64,000 nucleotides of DNA from Robbsia sp. KACC 23696 (GTDB lineage Bacteria > Pseudomonadota > Gammaproteobacteria > Burkholderiales > Burkholderiaceae): the NCBI RefSeq assembly GCF_039852015.1, contig NZ_CP156628.1:310001-374000 (forward strand). The letters run 5' to 3'. The notes under the pieces are model-generated. The model ran no database searches. It had not been told where the DNA came from and saw only the letters and a program-made list of their open reading frames with translations. Every line of letters begins with the position of its first letter. Position 1 is the stretch's first letter. Below, piece after piece: positions 34,689 through 43,490 of the stretch. Position numbers and translations under genes: made by a program.

Positions 34689-36137
34689 GTGAAAGCGTTA
34701 CGTCGTTGGTCCCTCAATCACGCGCGCGGTGTTCGGCGCTTATATGGATGGTTCGAAACGCTCGCGCCGCATCTTGCATTCGCCGAGCGCGTCGTGGGTC
34801 GCGATCGTCTCGAAAAGGTCGTGCTCCCGATAGAACGCGCTGCAAAGGAGGCGTTCTTCGACTGTCAGATGTGCGGCCAATGCGGCTTGTCGGTTACTGG
34901 GATGGCCTGTCCGACAGGCTGCGCAAAAGGCATGCGTAACGGACCGTGCGGTGGCGTGCGCGCCGACGGGAATTGTGAGGTGGTGCCGGAGCGCCGCTGT
35001 ACATGGGTGGATGCGACGGAAGGTGATGCACGGATTCGAACCGGCCATACCGAGACGTGGACGCAGCGCGCCGCGCCACGCGATTATCGGCGTACCGGAC
35101 GGTCGACATGGTTGCCGATGATCGCGCCGGTCAACGTGCAGTCGAATCGTGCGTCAGCGTCCGCCGGAACGCGCGCCGCGCCTGCAGGCGTGCACGCGCG
35201 GGACCGATCCGACAATGCGTTCGAGTCCTTATGCCGTGAGCGAAACCGCTTCATCGTGACCGTCGAAATCTCACCGCCGGACTCGGCGGACCCGGAATCG
35301 CTATTGCGCCGGGCGGCGCTGTTCGGCGGCTTGGTCGATGCCATCAACATCACCGATGGTGCGGGCGCCAACTGTCATATGTCGAGTGCGGCCGCGAGCG
35401 CGATATTGGTGGCCGCGGGCTATCCCGCCGTGAGCCAGTTCAGTTGTCGCGATCGAAACCGCATTGCATTGCAGGGCGACGTATTGGGCGCCGCGGCACT
35501 AGGCATTCGAAATGTACTGTGCCTGACGGGCGATGATGTGTCGAAGGGCGATCATGCCGCAGCCAAGCCTGTATTCGATCTGGATTCCGTCAATTTGCTG
35601 CACACATTGAAAGGGATGCGCGATGACGCTACCTATGCGTCCGGCCGCACGCTCGAACGGGCGCCGCGATTGTTTCTCGGTGCCACCGCCAATCCGTTCG
35701 TGCCGCCGTTTGTCGAGCGCGTGGCCAACTTGGAGCGCAAGGTGGATGCCGGTGCGCAATTCATCCAGACGCAATTTTGCTTCGACCTCGATTTGCTGGC
35801 GGCATTCATGGAGGTGGTTCGTGCACGCGGCTTGCATGAGCGCGCGGCGATTATCGTCGGAGTGGGGGTGCTTTCAACGGCGAAGGCCTTGCGATGGATG
35901 GCCGACCACGTTCCGGGCGTCCACATTCCGATGGCGGTCACCGATCGAATCGCCGCCGCATCGGATCAGCGATTGGAAGGAAAGCGCTTCTGTATAGAGA
36001 CCATAAAGCGAATCCGCAACATCGAGGGCGTCGCGGGCGTGCATCTTATGGGATATCGAAACGAGGCCGTATTGGCGCAGATCATCGTCGAAGCGGGACT
36101 GCGTCCGTCGGTCGATCCATTGGTATTGGCCTCGTGA
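34689..36137 (+). CDS. Methylenetetrahydrofolate reductase with N-terminal MetV-like domain
   Basis: Cytosolic flavoprotein of 482 residues predicted to interconvert 5-methyl-THF and 5,10-methylene-THF. Residues about 1-120 are the cysteine-rich MTHFR_C (MetV-like) module: FDCQMCGQCGLS, then MACPTGCAKGMRNGPCGG, with six or more Cys able to bind a metal or cluster. Residues about 180-475 are the MetF barrel (VEISPPDS, NITDGAGAN, LCLTGDD, FIQTQFCFD). This order is the reverse of the name of the C-terminal module. GTG is the start, with AGGAG upstream. Next to an O-demethylase it should run in the oxidative direction, removing 5-methyl-THF made during demethylation. Confidence 0.85.
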   Translation: MKALRRWSLNHARGVRRLYGWFETLAPHLAFAERVVGRDRLEKVVLPIERAAKEAFFDCQMCGQCGLSVTGMACPTGCAKGMRNGPCGGVRADGNCEVVPERRCTWVDATEGDARIRTGHTETWTQRAAPRDYRRTGRSTWLPMIAPVNVQSNRASASAGTRAAPAGVHARDRSDNAFESLCRERNRFIVTVEISPPDSADPESLLRRAALFGGLVDAINITDGAGANCHMSSAAASAILVAAGYPAVSQFSCRDRNRIALQGDVLGAAALGIRNVLCLTGDDVSKGDHAAAKPVFDLDSVNLLHTLKGMRDDATYASGRTLERAPRLFLGATANPFVPPFVERVANLERKVDAGAQFIQTQFCFDLDLLAAFMEVVRARGLHERAAIIVGVGVLSTAKALRWMADHVPGVHIPMAVTDRIAAASDQRLEGKRFCIETIKRIRNIEGVAGVHLMGYRNEAVLAQIIVEAGLRPSVDPLVLAS

Positions 36138-36198
36138 CACGCGCGCTTTCGAACGGCTGCGGAACGGACGCGGCCCGCGAATCGATTTGCGCTGTTTT

Positions 36199-36254
36199 CG
36201 CACGGTAAGTGTGCGGCCGAGCCGCTTTTTCCGCATCGAGCAAGGGAATAGACT
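36199..36254 (+). promoter_or_regulatory. Shared operator-promoter element, copy C (O-demethylase operon)
   Basis: CGCA-N9-TGCG containing TAAGTG (36199-36215), GCTTTTTCC (36224-36232) and a diverged last box GGAATAGACT (36245-36254). The spacing is identical to copies A and B. It lies 86 bases before the O-demethylase start and probably drives the genes from there to the dioxygenase. Confidence 0.65.
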
Positions 36255-36340
36255 GCTTTTGCGTAATGCAACACCACGCTGTTGACGCACCCGACCATGT
36301 CAAGCGTGAAGAAACCAAAACCGACACAGGAGATGACCCA

Positions 36341-37708
36341 ATGACAGCCCTACCCCATGAGAGCCTGGAAAGCGCCATTCAACGCGCAGGCAGCGCCGTC
36401 GAGCTGCTTCGCAACAGCCAACGCCGTGCCTTCTCGCATGGCACCGTATCGGGACAATTCACCAATTGGCAAAGTGAAGTCAATTCCTGGCTGACGTCTT
36501 GCGGTTTCATGGATCAGTCACATCACATGGTGGATCACTATGTGAAAGGGCCCGGGGCATTCGATCTGCTCTCGAGTCTGGCCGTCAACAGCTTCAAGAA
36601 CTTCAAGCCCGGCATGGCCAAGCAGTTCGTCGCGACAACGCCGGACGGTCATTACCTTGGAGATTGCGTGCTCTTCTATCTGGAAGAGGAACTATTCAAT
36701 CTCGTGGGACGTCCGACGGCCCTCGATTGGGTTCAATATCACGTCGAAACGGGTAAATGGGATGTCACAACGGAACGCGATCCGCAATCGATGGATCGCG
36801 GGGGTCGTCCGCCGGTGGTTTATCGCTATGAGTTGCAAGGTCCGCGTGCCGCGGCATTGATCGAAAAGTTGACGGGCAAGCCGCTGCCGGACGTCAAGTT
36901 CTTCGGCATGACGGACTTCCAGATTGCCGGGCATCGCGTTCGCGCATTGCGTCACGGCATGGCCGGCGCTGTCGGTTTCGAGATGTTCGGACCGTGGGCC
37001 GAAGGCGAGGCGGTGCGTGACGCCATTCTTGCCGCAGGCGAGGAGTTCGGTTTGCTGCGCGTGGGTTCGACGGCGTATTCGACGGCCAATCTCGAATCGG
37101 GTTGGATTCCGGGTCCGCTCCCCGCCATTTTCGATCAACCGGAACTGAAGGCCTATCGCGAATGGCTGCCGGCCAAGTCCGCGGGTAGCCTCGCCGGCAG
37201 CTATTTTTCGTCCGATATTGCTGACTACTACGTCACGCCTTTCGATCTCGGCTATGAGCGGCTTGTGGTGTTCGACCATGATTTCGTCGGGGCCCAGGCG
37301 CTGCAGGAACATGCGAAGGGGCGTCGGCGGCGGAAGGTGACATTGGTCTGGGATCCGCAGGATATGGCGCGCGTGGTGGCATCGGCCTGGACGCCGGGCC
37401 CGAAGTTCAAGCATTTCAATATGCCGAAGGCGCGGTACGGCCTGTATCAAATGGACGATGTGCTGGTGGGCGGCGAGCGCGTCGGGATTTCGATGGACTG
37501 CGGCTATATCGCCAATGAGCGGGCCATCGTGTCGTTGGCGGTGATCGACGAAGCCTATGCGGAAACGGGTACCGAAGTCACCGTGCTGTGGGGCGAGAAT
37601 CCAGTTTCCGGCAAGCCGCAGGTCGAGCCGCACGAACAGACGTCGATCAAAGCGATTGTGGCGCCGGCGCCGTATGGCAATCACGCGCGGAGCGTGTACC
37701 GGAAGTGA
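36341..37708 (+). CDS. THF-dependent aromatic O-demethylase, LigM/DesA-like (GcvT superfamily)
   Basis: Cytosolic enzyme of 455 residues related to aminomethyltransferases. In Sphingobium SYK-6, LigM and DesA move the methyl group of vanillate/3-O-methylgallate or syringate to tetrahydrofolate. The GcvT-type THF-binding domain runs to about 330 (YRYELQGPRAAALIEKLTG; RHGMAGAVGFEMFGP is the substrate/folate loop), and the C-terminal barrel follows. The length is close to LigM (about 470). The ATG follows ACAGGAG. Context is decisive: methylene-THF reductase upstream, and PurU, FolD, FolB and an extradiol dioxygenase downstream. I cannot choose between vanillate, 3-O-methylgallate and syringate as substrate. 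Confidence 0.82.
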   Translation: MTALPHESLESAIQRAGSAVELLRNSQRRAFSHGTVSGQFTNWQSEVNSWLTSCGFMDQSHHMVDHYVKGPGAFDLLSSLAVNSFKNFKPGMAKQFVATTPDGHYLGDCVLFYLEEELFNLVGRPTALDWVQYHVETGKWDVTTERDPQSMDRGGRPPVVYRYELQGPRAAALIEKLTGKPLPDVKFFGMTDFQIAGHRVRALRHGMAGAVGFEMFGPWAEGEAVRDAILAAGEEFGLLRVGSTAYSTANLESGWIPGPLPAIFDQPELKAYREWLPAKSAGSLAGSYFSSDIADYYVTPFDLGYERLVVFDHDFVGAQALQEHAKGRRRRKVTLVWDPQDMARVVASAWTPGPKFKHFNMPKARYGLYQMDDVLVGGERVGISMDCGYIANERAIVSLAVIDEAYAETGTEVTVLWGENPVSGKPQVEPHEQTSIKAIVAPAPYGNHARSVYRK

Positions 37709-37783
37709 CGCAATCGCCGGCCCGTTGCAGCGCGGGTCGGCGCCGCTTGCCGATCGCTCGCATCGGCAGGGCCTTATCTTGGA

Positions 37784-38656
37784 ATGAGAGACTTCGACGT
37801 GGCCGAAACCTTCACCCTCACATTGCAGTGCGACGACCATCCCGGGCTTGTCGCTGCAGTCGCGACCTGCCTGGCATCGCACGGCGGCAATATCGTCGAC
37901 GCGGCGCAGTTTAACGATCGCGACTCGCGTCGCTTCTTCATGCGCATCGAGATCGATCTTCCCGACGGAAACGCGCTGCGAGCATTCGATGAAGATTTCG
38001 CGGCCTATGCGCGATCGGCCAGGATGCAGTGGAAGCTGCGACGCAATGCGACGCCGACCAAAGTGCTCTTCCTCGTCAGCAAGATGGATCACTGTCTGGG
38101 CGATCTGCTATATCGCCGTCGAATGGGCGAGCTGGCGATGGATGTGGTCGGCATTGCCGGAAACTACCCGCGAGAAGCCGTCACGATTTCGCTCAGCAGC
38201 GGCATTCCCTACCATTATCTTCCGATCACGCGCGAAACAAAGCCGCAGCAGGAGGCGCAGATCCGTGCGCTGGTGGAAGAAACGGGCGCGGATCTCGTCG
38301 TCCTCGCCCGGTATATGCAGATCCTGTCGGATAATATGGCGGCGTTTCTCGCGGGGCGCTGTATCAATATTCACCACTCCTTTCTCCCCGGCTTCAAGGG
38401 TGCCAAACCGTATCATCAGGCGCACGAGCGTGGCGTGAAAATGATCGGTGCGACGGCCCACTATGTCACGGCGGATCTGGACGAGGGACCGATCATTCAT
38501 CAGGATGTCGAACGCATCACGCACGCGGATTCCGCGGAGGATCTGGTGCGCAAGGGCCGAGATATCGAGCGGCGCGTGCTCTCGGAGGCTGTTCGGCTGC
38601 ACGTCGAGGACCGCGTGCAGCTCTCGGGAAGCAAGACAATCGTATTCCGGAACTGA
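37784..38656 (+). CDS. purU: Formyltetrahydrofolate deformylase
   Basis: Hydrolyses 10-formyl-THF to formate and THF. 290 residues: an ACT domain at about 5-90 (LTLQCDDHPGLVAAVATCLA) and a formyltransferase-fold domain after it, with the catalytic NIHHSFLPGF and ATAHYVTADLDEGPI segments. The ATG at 37784 has little ribosome binding site; GTG at 37799 is an alternative. In the housekeeping setting PurU balances the folate pool; here, between the O-demethylase and FolD genes, it regenerates free THF for further demethylation and releases the methyl carbon as formate. Confidence 0.92.
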   Translation: MRDFDVAETFTLTLQCDDHPGLVAAVATCLASHGGNIVDAAQFNDRDSRRFFMRIEIDLPDGNALRAFDEDFAAYARSARMQWKLRRNATPTKVLFLVSKMDHCLGDLLYRRRMGELAMDVVGIAGNYPREAVTISLSSGIPYHYLPITRETKPQQEAQIRALVEETGADLVVLARYMQILSDNMAAFLAGRCINIHHSFLPGFKGAKPYHQAHERGVKMIGATAHYVTADLDEGPIIHQDVERITHADSAEDLVRKGRDIERRVLSEAVRLHVEDRVQLSGSKTIVFRN

Positions 38657-38663
38657 GGGCGCC

Positions 38664-39527
38664 GTGCGTAAAGTGATTGACGGCAAGCAGATCGCGAGAG
38701 AGCTGATCGAGACGGTGACATTGGAGGTACGGGGCTTCCGTGAGCGTCACGGTCTCGCGCCGGCACTCGCGGTAATTCTGGTCGGAGAAGATCCGGCCAG
38801 CGACGTCTATGTCAGACAAAAGGTGAAGCAGTGCGATGTGGCCGGTATTCGATCCGTCGAATACCGGCTGCCCAAGGACACCGACGAGCCAATGCTGCGC
38901 CAGTTGATTCATCGTCTTAATTCGGACAAGACGGTGCATGGCATTTTGGTGCAATTGCCTTTGCCCGCCCATATCGATGCCGCGGCGATGTTGGATGCGA
39001 TCGACCCGGGAAAGGACGTCGATGGTTTTCATCCGGTCAATATGGGGCGACTGTCGTCGGGCAACGAAGGGCTGACGCCGTGTACGCCATTGGGCTGCCT
39101 GATGCTGCTGGATACCGTCATCGATGAGCTGCGCGGCAAGCATGCCGTGGTGATCGGCAAATCCAATATCGTGGGAAAGCCCGTCGCGATGCTGCTGCTC
39201 GAACGCGAATGCACGGTGACGGTGACGCATATCGCCACGCGTGGCTTGCCGGACATCGTTCGTCACGCCGATATCGTCGTCGCGGCGGCGGGCTCGCCGA
39301 GCCTGGTTCGCGGTGATTGGATCAAGCGGGGTGCGGTGGTGATCGATGTGGGTATTACACGAGTGCAACGCGCGGACGGCAAGACGGTGTTGGTCGGCGA
39401 CTGCGCGATAGAGGAGATGGCGCATGCGGCCGCGGTGACGCCGGTTCCCGGCGGTGTCGGACCGATGACGATCGCCTGCTTGCTGGCGAACACCTTGAAA
39501 GCTGCGAGGATGTCTTTCCATGGATGA
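38664..39527 (+). CDS. folD: Bifunctional methylene-THF dehydrogenase/methenyl-THF cyclohydrolase
   Basis: Converts 5,10-methylene-THF to 10-formyl-THF with NADP. 287 residues from a GTG start preceded by GAGGG. Motifs seen: VGEDPASDVYVRQK (catalytic Tyr and Lys), VQLPLP, PCTPLGC, the Rossmann segment VVIGKSNIVGKPVA and TPVPGGVGPMT. It links MetF to PurU in the C1 oxidation route. It is probably a second, pathway-dedicated copy, since folD is normally a separate housekeeping gene. Overlaps folB by eight bases. Confidence 0.92.
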   Translation: MRKVIDGKQIARELIETVTLEVRGFRERHGLAPALAVILVGEDPASDVYVRQKVKQCDVAGIRSVEYRLPKDTDEPMLRQLIHRLNSDKTVHGILVQLPLPAHIDAAAMLDAIDPGKDVDGFHPVNMGRLSSGNEGLTPCTPLGCLMLLDTVIDELRGKHAVVIGKSNIVGKPVAMLLLERECTVTVTHIATRGLPDIVRHADIVVAAAGSPSLVRGDWIKRGAVVIDVGITRVQRADGKTVLVGDCAIEEMAHAAAVTPVPGGVGPMTIACLLANTLKAARMSFHG

Positions 39528-39921
39528 ATCGGTTTTTTCCCGAAGCCTGCCGACGCTTCGCGCGCCACGCGCGGCATGTTGCGAGGTGCAGCTCTGCGAT
39601 ATCGAGGTGATGGCCGACATCGGCGCCTTCGAGAGCGAAATCGGCGTATTGCAGCCGTTACGGATCGATGTCGTGCTCCGCATCGTGCCCCCGGCAAGGG
39701 ACAGCCTTGCGCACACGTTCGACTATTCCGCTATCCAAGCGTTTGCATCCGAGCTTGCCATCGAGCGCACGGTGCTGATCGAAACGTTTGCGATGAAGTT
39801 GGCGCAGCGCTGTCTGGTCGATGATAGGGTCATCGAGGCACAGGTGCGCATCGACAAGCCGCGTGCCATCCCCGGCTGCATGGCGGGCACGCGTATCACG
39901 CTGAGCCAGTACCCTCCGTGA
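39520..39921 (+). CDS. folB: Dihydroneopterin aldolase family protein
   Basis: Folate-biosynthetic aldolase/epimerase fold, 133 residues. The conserved glutamate region IGAFESEIG and the lysine of IDKPRAIPG match the active-site residues of FolB; the N-terminal 20 residues are extra. Its start overlaps the folD stop, so it is translationally coupled. Its place in a demethylation operon suggests that the cell raises pterin/THF supply when folate is consumed as methyl acceptor. A role unrelated to folate cannot be excluded. Confidence 0.8.
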   Translation: MDESVFSRSLPTLRAPRAACCEVQLCDIEVMADIGAFESEIGVLQPLRIDVVLRIVPPARDSLAHTFDYSAIQAFASELAIERTVLIETFAMKLAQRCLVDDRVIEAQVRIDKPRAIPGCMAGTRITLSQYPP

Positions 39922-39983
39922 CGACCGCTGGCGCAAGCGTCGTTCCGGCTAAAAAATAAAATCAGCCATTGGAGACAAGATGT

Positions 39984-41261
39984 ATGGAGACGTTCAATGT
40001 CGTGACACATGCCCCGGATCGATCCGGGGGTTCCAACCGGTGGACCGTTCTGGCGCTGTTGGCCCTGGGCGTGTTGATTTCCTTTGTCGATCGCACCAGC
40101 ATGTCGTCCGCACTGGCGAACAGTGCATTCATCCAGACCTTTGCGCTAAGTAGCGTGGATCGAGGTTGGGTCAATTCCGCGTTCTTTTGGTCCTACGGGC
40201 TGGTTCAGATTCCTATGGGCTGGCTCGTCGATCGCTACGGCGTCAAATGGCCGTACGCGGTCTGTTTCGCGCTTTGGTGCCTCGGCACGGCGTTGATGGG
40301 GGCCGTTACTGCCCTTACCGCGCTGGTGGTCGTGCGTCTGCTGATCGGCTTGGCGGAGGCCATCGTGATTCCGGCGAGCTACCGTTGGATCCGCCATAAC
40401 TTCGACGAAAGCCGGACCGGCTTGGCGGTCGGCATCTTTACCATGGGCAATAAGTTCGGTCCGGCCATTGGCGCACCGATCGGTGCCTGGCTGATCGTGC
40501 ATTATTCGTGGAAGGTGATGTTCGTCGCCACCGGTGCGGTCGGCATACTGTGGCTGATTCCGTGGTTGTTCTGCGTCAAGAACGACTTCCCGACGGCGGC
40601 GACTCGCGCCTTGTCGTGCCGGAAAGCGTCGACCGTCAGATTGCGAGACATCCTTTCCAGCCCGGTGGTTTGGGGCGGCATGCTCACCAGTTTTTGCTAC
40701 GGCTATTTCACCTTCTATTGCGCGACCTGGATGCCGGCCTACCTGGTGGAGCAGCGCGGCCTCTCCTTGAGTGAGTCGGGGCTCTACACATTTTTCAGTT
40801 TTGCCGGTATCGCGATCGTCGCCGCCATTTCGGGATGGGCCGCGGATCGCATCATCGCGCGAGGTCACGATCCCATTCGAGTAAGAAAGCTTTTCGTCAT
40901 CGCCGGCTTCGTGGGCGGATGTACGGTGCTGCTCGGCGCCTACGCCACGTCACTGCAAATGGCTTTGTTCTGGAATGTCTTTTCGCTTTCCTTTCTCGGC
41001 CTTGCCACGGCGAATGCCTTGGCCTTGTCGCGGCTGACCTTGATACCGAAGCAAGCGATCGGACTGGTGACCGGGGTGCAGCAGGTGGCCACCAGTTTTT
41101 CCGGTGGGGTGGCGGCGACCTTGTCAGGGTGGTTACTGCATGTCGGCGGCAGCTATACCTTGCCGATGATGGTGATTTTTGTGTTCTTGCTGATCGGCGC
41201 GGCCTCGACGGCGATCTTGCTGCGGCCGAAATGGTCGCCGAAAGTGACCGCGGTCGCGTAA
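39984..41261 (+). CDS. MFS transporter, ACS-like, probable methoxyaromatic acid uptake
   Basis: Inner-membrane carrier of 425 residues with 12 predicted helices. FVDRTSMSSALANSAF in helix 1 is a variant of the ACS DRxNxxxA signature, and WLVDRYGVKWPYAV follows the second helix. GGAG lies nine bases before the ATG. Between the folB and dioxygenase genes on the same strand, it most likely imports the aromatic acid that the O-demethylase and dioxygenase degrade. Confidence 0.85.
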   Translation: METFNVVTHAPDRSGGSNRWTVLALLALGVLISFVDRTSMSSALANSAFIQTFALSSVDRGWVNSAFFWSYGLVQIPMGWLVDRYGVKWPYAVCFALWCLGTALMGAVTALTALVVVRLLIGLAEAIVIPASYRWIRHNFDESRTGLAVGIFTMGNKFGPAIGAPIGAWLIVHYSWKVMFVATGAVGILWLIPWLFCVKNDFPTAATRALSCRKASTVRLRDILSSPVVWGGMLTSFCYGYFTFYCATWMPAYLVEQRGLSLSESGLYTFFSFAGIAIVAAISGWAADRIIARGHDPIRVRKLFVIAGFVGGCTVLLGAYATSLQMALFWNVFSLSFLGLATANALALSRLTLIPKQAIGLVTGVQQVATSFSGGVAATLSGWLLHVGGSYTLPMMVIFVFLLIGAASTAILLRPKWSPKVTAVA

Positions 41262-41344
41262 TGCCGATACTGAACCGCTGGGGCGCTTCCGCTTCCCCGG
41301 CATATGCATTCCATCCTGATACATCGAACGAGAACGGAGACAAC

Positions 41345-42334
41345 ATGGCGAAAATCGTATTTGGCATGGCCGTGCCGCACAGCGGCATGCTGGGACAGGC
41401 ACCGGAGGATTGGCTCAAAAACGGCGAACGGGATCGGAATAATCCCGAGCTTTGGTTTCAAAACCGAACGTGGACGTATCCCGAATTGGAAGCGCATCGC
41501 GGCGCCGCGTTCGAACCTTTTCTGACGCTCGAGGAGCGGACCACGCGTGCCGACCGCTGTCGCGCGGCGTTGGACAAGATGGCAAGCGCCTATCGCGATG
41601 CGAAGATCGATGTGGCGATTATTTTGGGAAAAGATCAGAAGGAAATCTTCACGACATTTTCGCCGTCGATCGCGATCTATACCGGTGAGGAGGTGCATAA
41701 CGGTCCCCCGCAACGCGCCGTCTATGCGCCGGATCATCATGTGACGCACAAGTGTCATCCCGCTTTCGCGCGCTACCTGATCGATTTTTTTCAACGCGAG
41801 GATTTCGATCTGACCGACCTTTTCGCATGGCCGGATAACGTGTGGATGAAGCCCTTGCCCGACTATCCGGTGGCACCCCATGCGTACAGTTTCGTGTATC
41901 ACCAGATCATGGACGACAATCCGCCGCCACACGTCCCGATCATCATGAATTGTTTCTACCCGCCGACGCAGCCGTCCATGTCACGATGCATCGCATTCGG
42001 CCGCCTGTTGCGGGAAGCGATCACTGCGTGGCCCGAAGATATCCGCGTAGGCATCTTTGCTTCCGGCGGTTTGTCGCACTTCGTCAACGACGAGGAATTC
42101 GACCATCGCATCTTGAAAATGTTGGCCGAATACGATTATGACGGTCTGGCGGCGGTGGACGATCGCTCCTATCAGTCCGGCACGTCGGAAATCAAGTTGT
42201 ACGTCAGCGTGATGAAGGCGGTGCAGGGCACCGGTGCGGAGATGACGCTCGTGGACTACGTTCCGTGCTGGCGCACGCCTGCCGGCACCGGCGAGGGGAT
42301 GGGCTTCATGTATTGGAATGTCGGCGCGCAGTAA
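41345..42334 (+). CDS. Class III extradiol dioxygenase, LigB/DesZ-like
   Basis: Non-heme iron enzyme of 329 residues that opens a catechol-type ring. VPHSGM places His12 at the position of the first iron ligand of LigB; the second-His region is further along and FASGGLSHFVNDEEFDH contains the conserved GGLSH with the catalytic His. One chain of this size, without a LigA partner gene, fits DesZ (3-O-methylgallate 3,4-dioxygenase) or gallate-type dioxygenases rather than the two-subunit LigAB. The ATG has CGGAGACAAC upstream; an open frame extends further left but is not coding there. With the O-demethylase it would complete conversion of a methoxyaromatic to a ring-opened acid. Confidence 0.82.
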   Translation: MAKIVFGMAVPHSGMLGQAPEDWLKNGERDRNNPELWFQNRTWTYPELEAHRGAAFEPFLTLEERTTRADRCRAALDKMASAYRDAKIDVAIILGKDQKEIFTTFSPSIAIYTGEEVHNGPPQRAVYAPDHHVTHKCHPAFARYLIDFFQREDFDLTDLFAWPDNVWMKPLPDYPVAPHAYSFVYHQIMDDNPPPHVPIIMNCFYPPTQPSMSRCIAFGRLLREAITAWPEDIRVGIFASGGLSHFVNDEEFDHRILKMLAEYDYDGLAAVDDRSYQSGTSEIKLYVSVMKAVQGTGAEMTLVDYVPCWRTPAGTGEGMGFMYWNVGAQ

Positions 42335-42345
42335 GCGCGCTGGGG

Positions 42346-43236
42346 TCAGGCGGGGTGTTTGGGGAACCAATCGACGATGAAATCCATCAGTAGTCGAACC
42401 TTCGCCGGAACGCCGGTCCCGGGCGCGATGGCCACATAGAGCATTTGGCGCGAGGGCGTCCATTCGGGGAGAACGGCCTGGAGGGTGCCCTGCGTAAGGT
42501 CGTCGCTTATCAGTTGCGTCGGCAGGAGGGTTAGGCCGAAGCCTTCCTGTGCCGCGTCCCGGAGTGCGGAAAAGGCATTCGTCGAGAAGGCGGGTGTCGG
42601 GACGATTCGCTCCTCGACGGCGTTTTTTGCAAACTGCCAAGTCGGGTAATTGAAGTGCACCAAGGCATTATGTTTTGCGATATCGCTCGGATGCGCGAGC
42701 GGGGGCGTCGTGGCAAGGTAGCGCGGCGAGGCGCAGAGACTATAGGGAATGTCGGCGATTTTGCGGGCGAGGATGCGACTGTCCGGAATAGGGCGGGTGT
42801 GCAATGCGATGTCGCAGCCATTTTCCAGGAAGCCATAGGCCGTTTGCGCGACGCCGCCCAAGATCAGTCTCGGCTGTATTTCGGGATGACATTTTGAGAA
42901 TGCGCTCAGCATTTCGGTCGCCGATTTTTGCAGCCATCGGGGACCCAGGACCGATATTTCGCCGCGCGCTTCGGCCGCCTGTGACGATACCTGGCGGTCC
43001 ATTTCATTGACGCGTGTCAGGATCTCGTCGCAAAACTGGTAATAGCGTCGCCCTGTTTCGGTTAATGCCAGGGAGCGGGTGGTGCGATTCATCAATCGCA
43101 CGCCAAGCTTGTCTTCCAAAGCCTGAATTTGCCGGCTGACCAAGGTTCGGGAAATGCCGAGGCGCAATGCCGCGGCGCCCAGGCTGCCTTGCCTGGAGGC
43201 TTCGAAAAAAGCCTCCATCGCGCTCAATCGATCCAC
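42346..43236 (-). CDS. LysR-family transcriptional regulator
   Basis: Regulator of about 296 residues of the CrgA/PecT-like subgroup (starts DRLSAMEAFFEA). The HTH is LGISRTLVSRQIQALEDKLG. The GTG at 43236 has AGGAGACA upstream; earlier starts would add an unrelated arginine-rich tail. It is convergent with the dioxygenase gene and divergent from the cyclic-di-GMP gene. It is the nearest regulator to the methoxyaromatic cluster and so one candidate to bind the three shared operator elements. Confidence 0.85.
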   Translation of the reverse strand: MDRLSAMEAFFEASRQGSLGAAALRLGISRTLVSRQIQALEDKLGVRLMNRTTRSLALTETGRRYYQFCDEILTRVNEMDRQVSSQAAEARGEISVLGPRWLQKSATEMLSAFSKCHPEIQPRLILGGVAQTAYGFLENGCDIALHTRPIPDSRILARKIADIPYSLCASPRYLATTPPLAHPSDIAKHNALVHFNYPTWQFAKNAVEERIVPTPAFSTNAFSALRDAAQEGFGLTLLPTQLISDDLTQGTLQAVLPEWTPSRQMLYVAIAPGTGVPAKVRLLMDFIVDWFPKHPA

Positions 43237-43490
43237 TTTTTTTTGTCTCCTGAGGCCCTTGGAATCGCGCCCTTTACGGCGGGCCGCGTCCCTTCTACGG
43301 GCGAATTTCAGCCGTCGGTCTATGCCGCGGTAAGTGAAGTCATGATACCGGAAGTCGCACCCGGCCAATCTTTCGAAAGCGGACGTTTGGATGGTTCGCT
43401 GGCAGCGAAATAGCGTCGCAGGCGGTAAACCCTGCTTCATAAAGTCGAAATACTGCCGTTAGAAGAGGCGAGTCCCTCGTTTGTCCTTGT

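Noticed and set aside
36692-38092. Minus-strand open frame of 466 codons opposite the O-demethylase and purU genes
   Set aside because: Arg/His-rich composition and no domain; the plus strand has two recognisable enzymes. It is a shadow of codon bias.
38517-39716. Minus-strand open frame of about 400 codons opposite folD
   Set aside because: It covers folD and part of folB, both clearly coding on the plus strand, and resembles no protein family.
40835-41344. Upstream extension of the dioxygenase reading frame
   Set aside because: This part overlaps the carrier gene in another frame and has no dioxygenase similarity; a good ribosome binding site and the His12-containing start place the true start at 41345.
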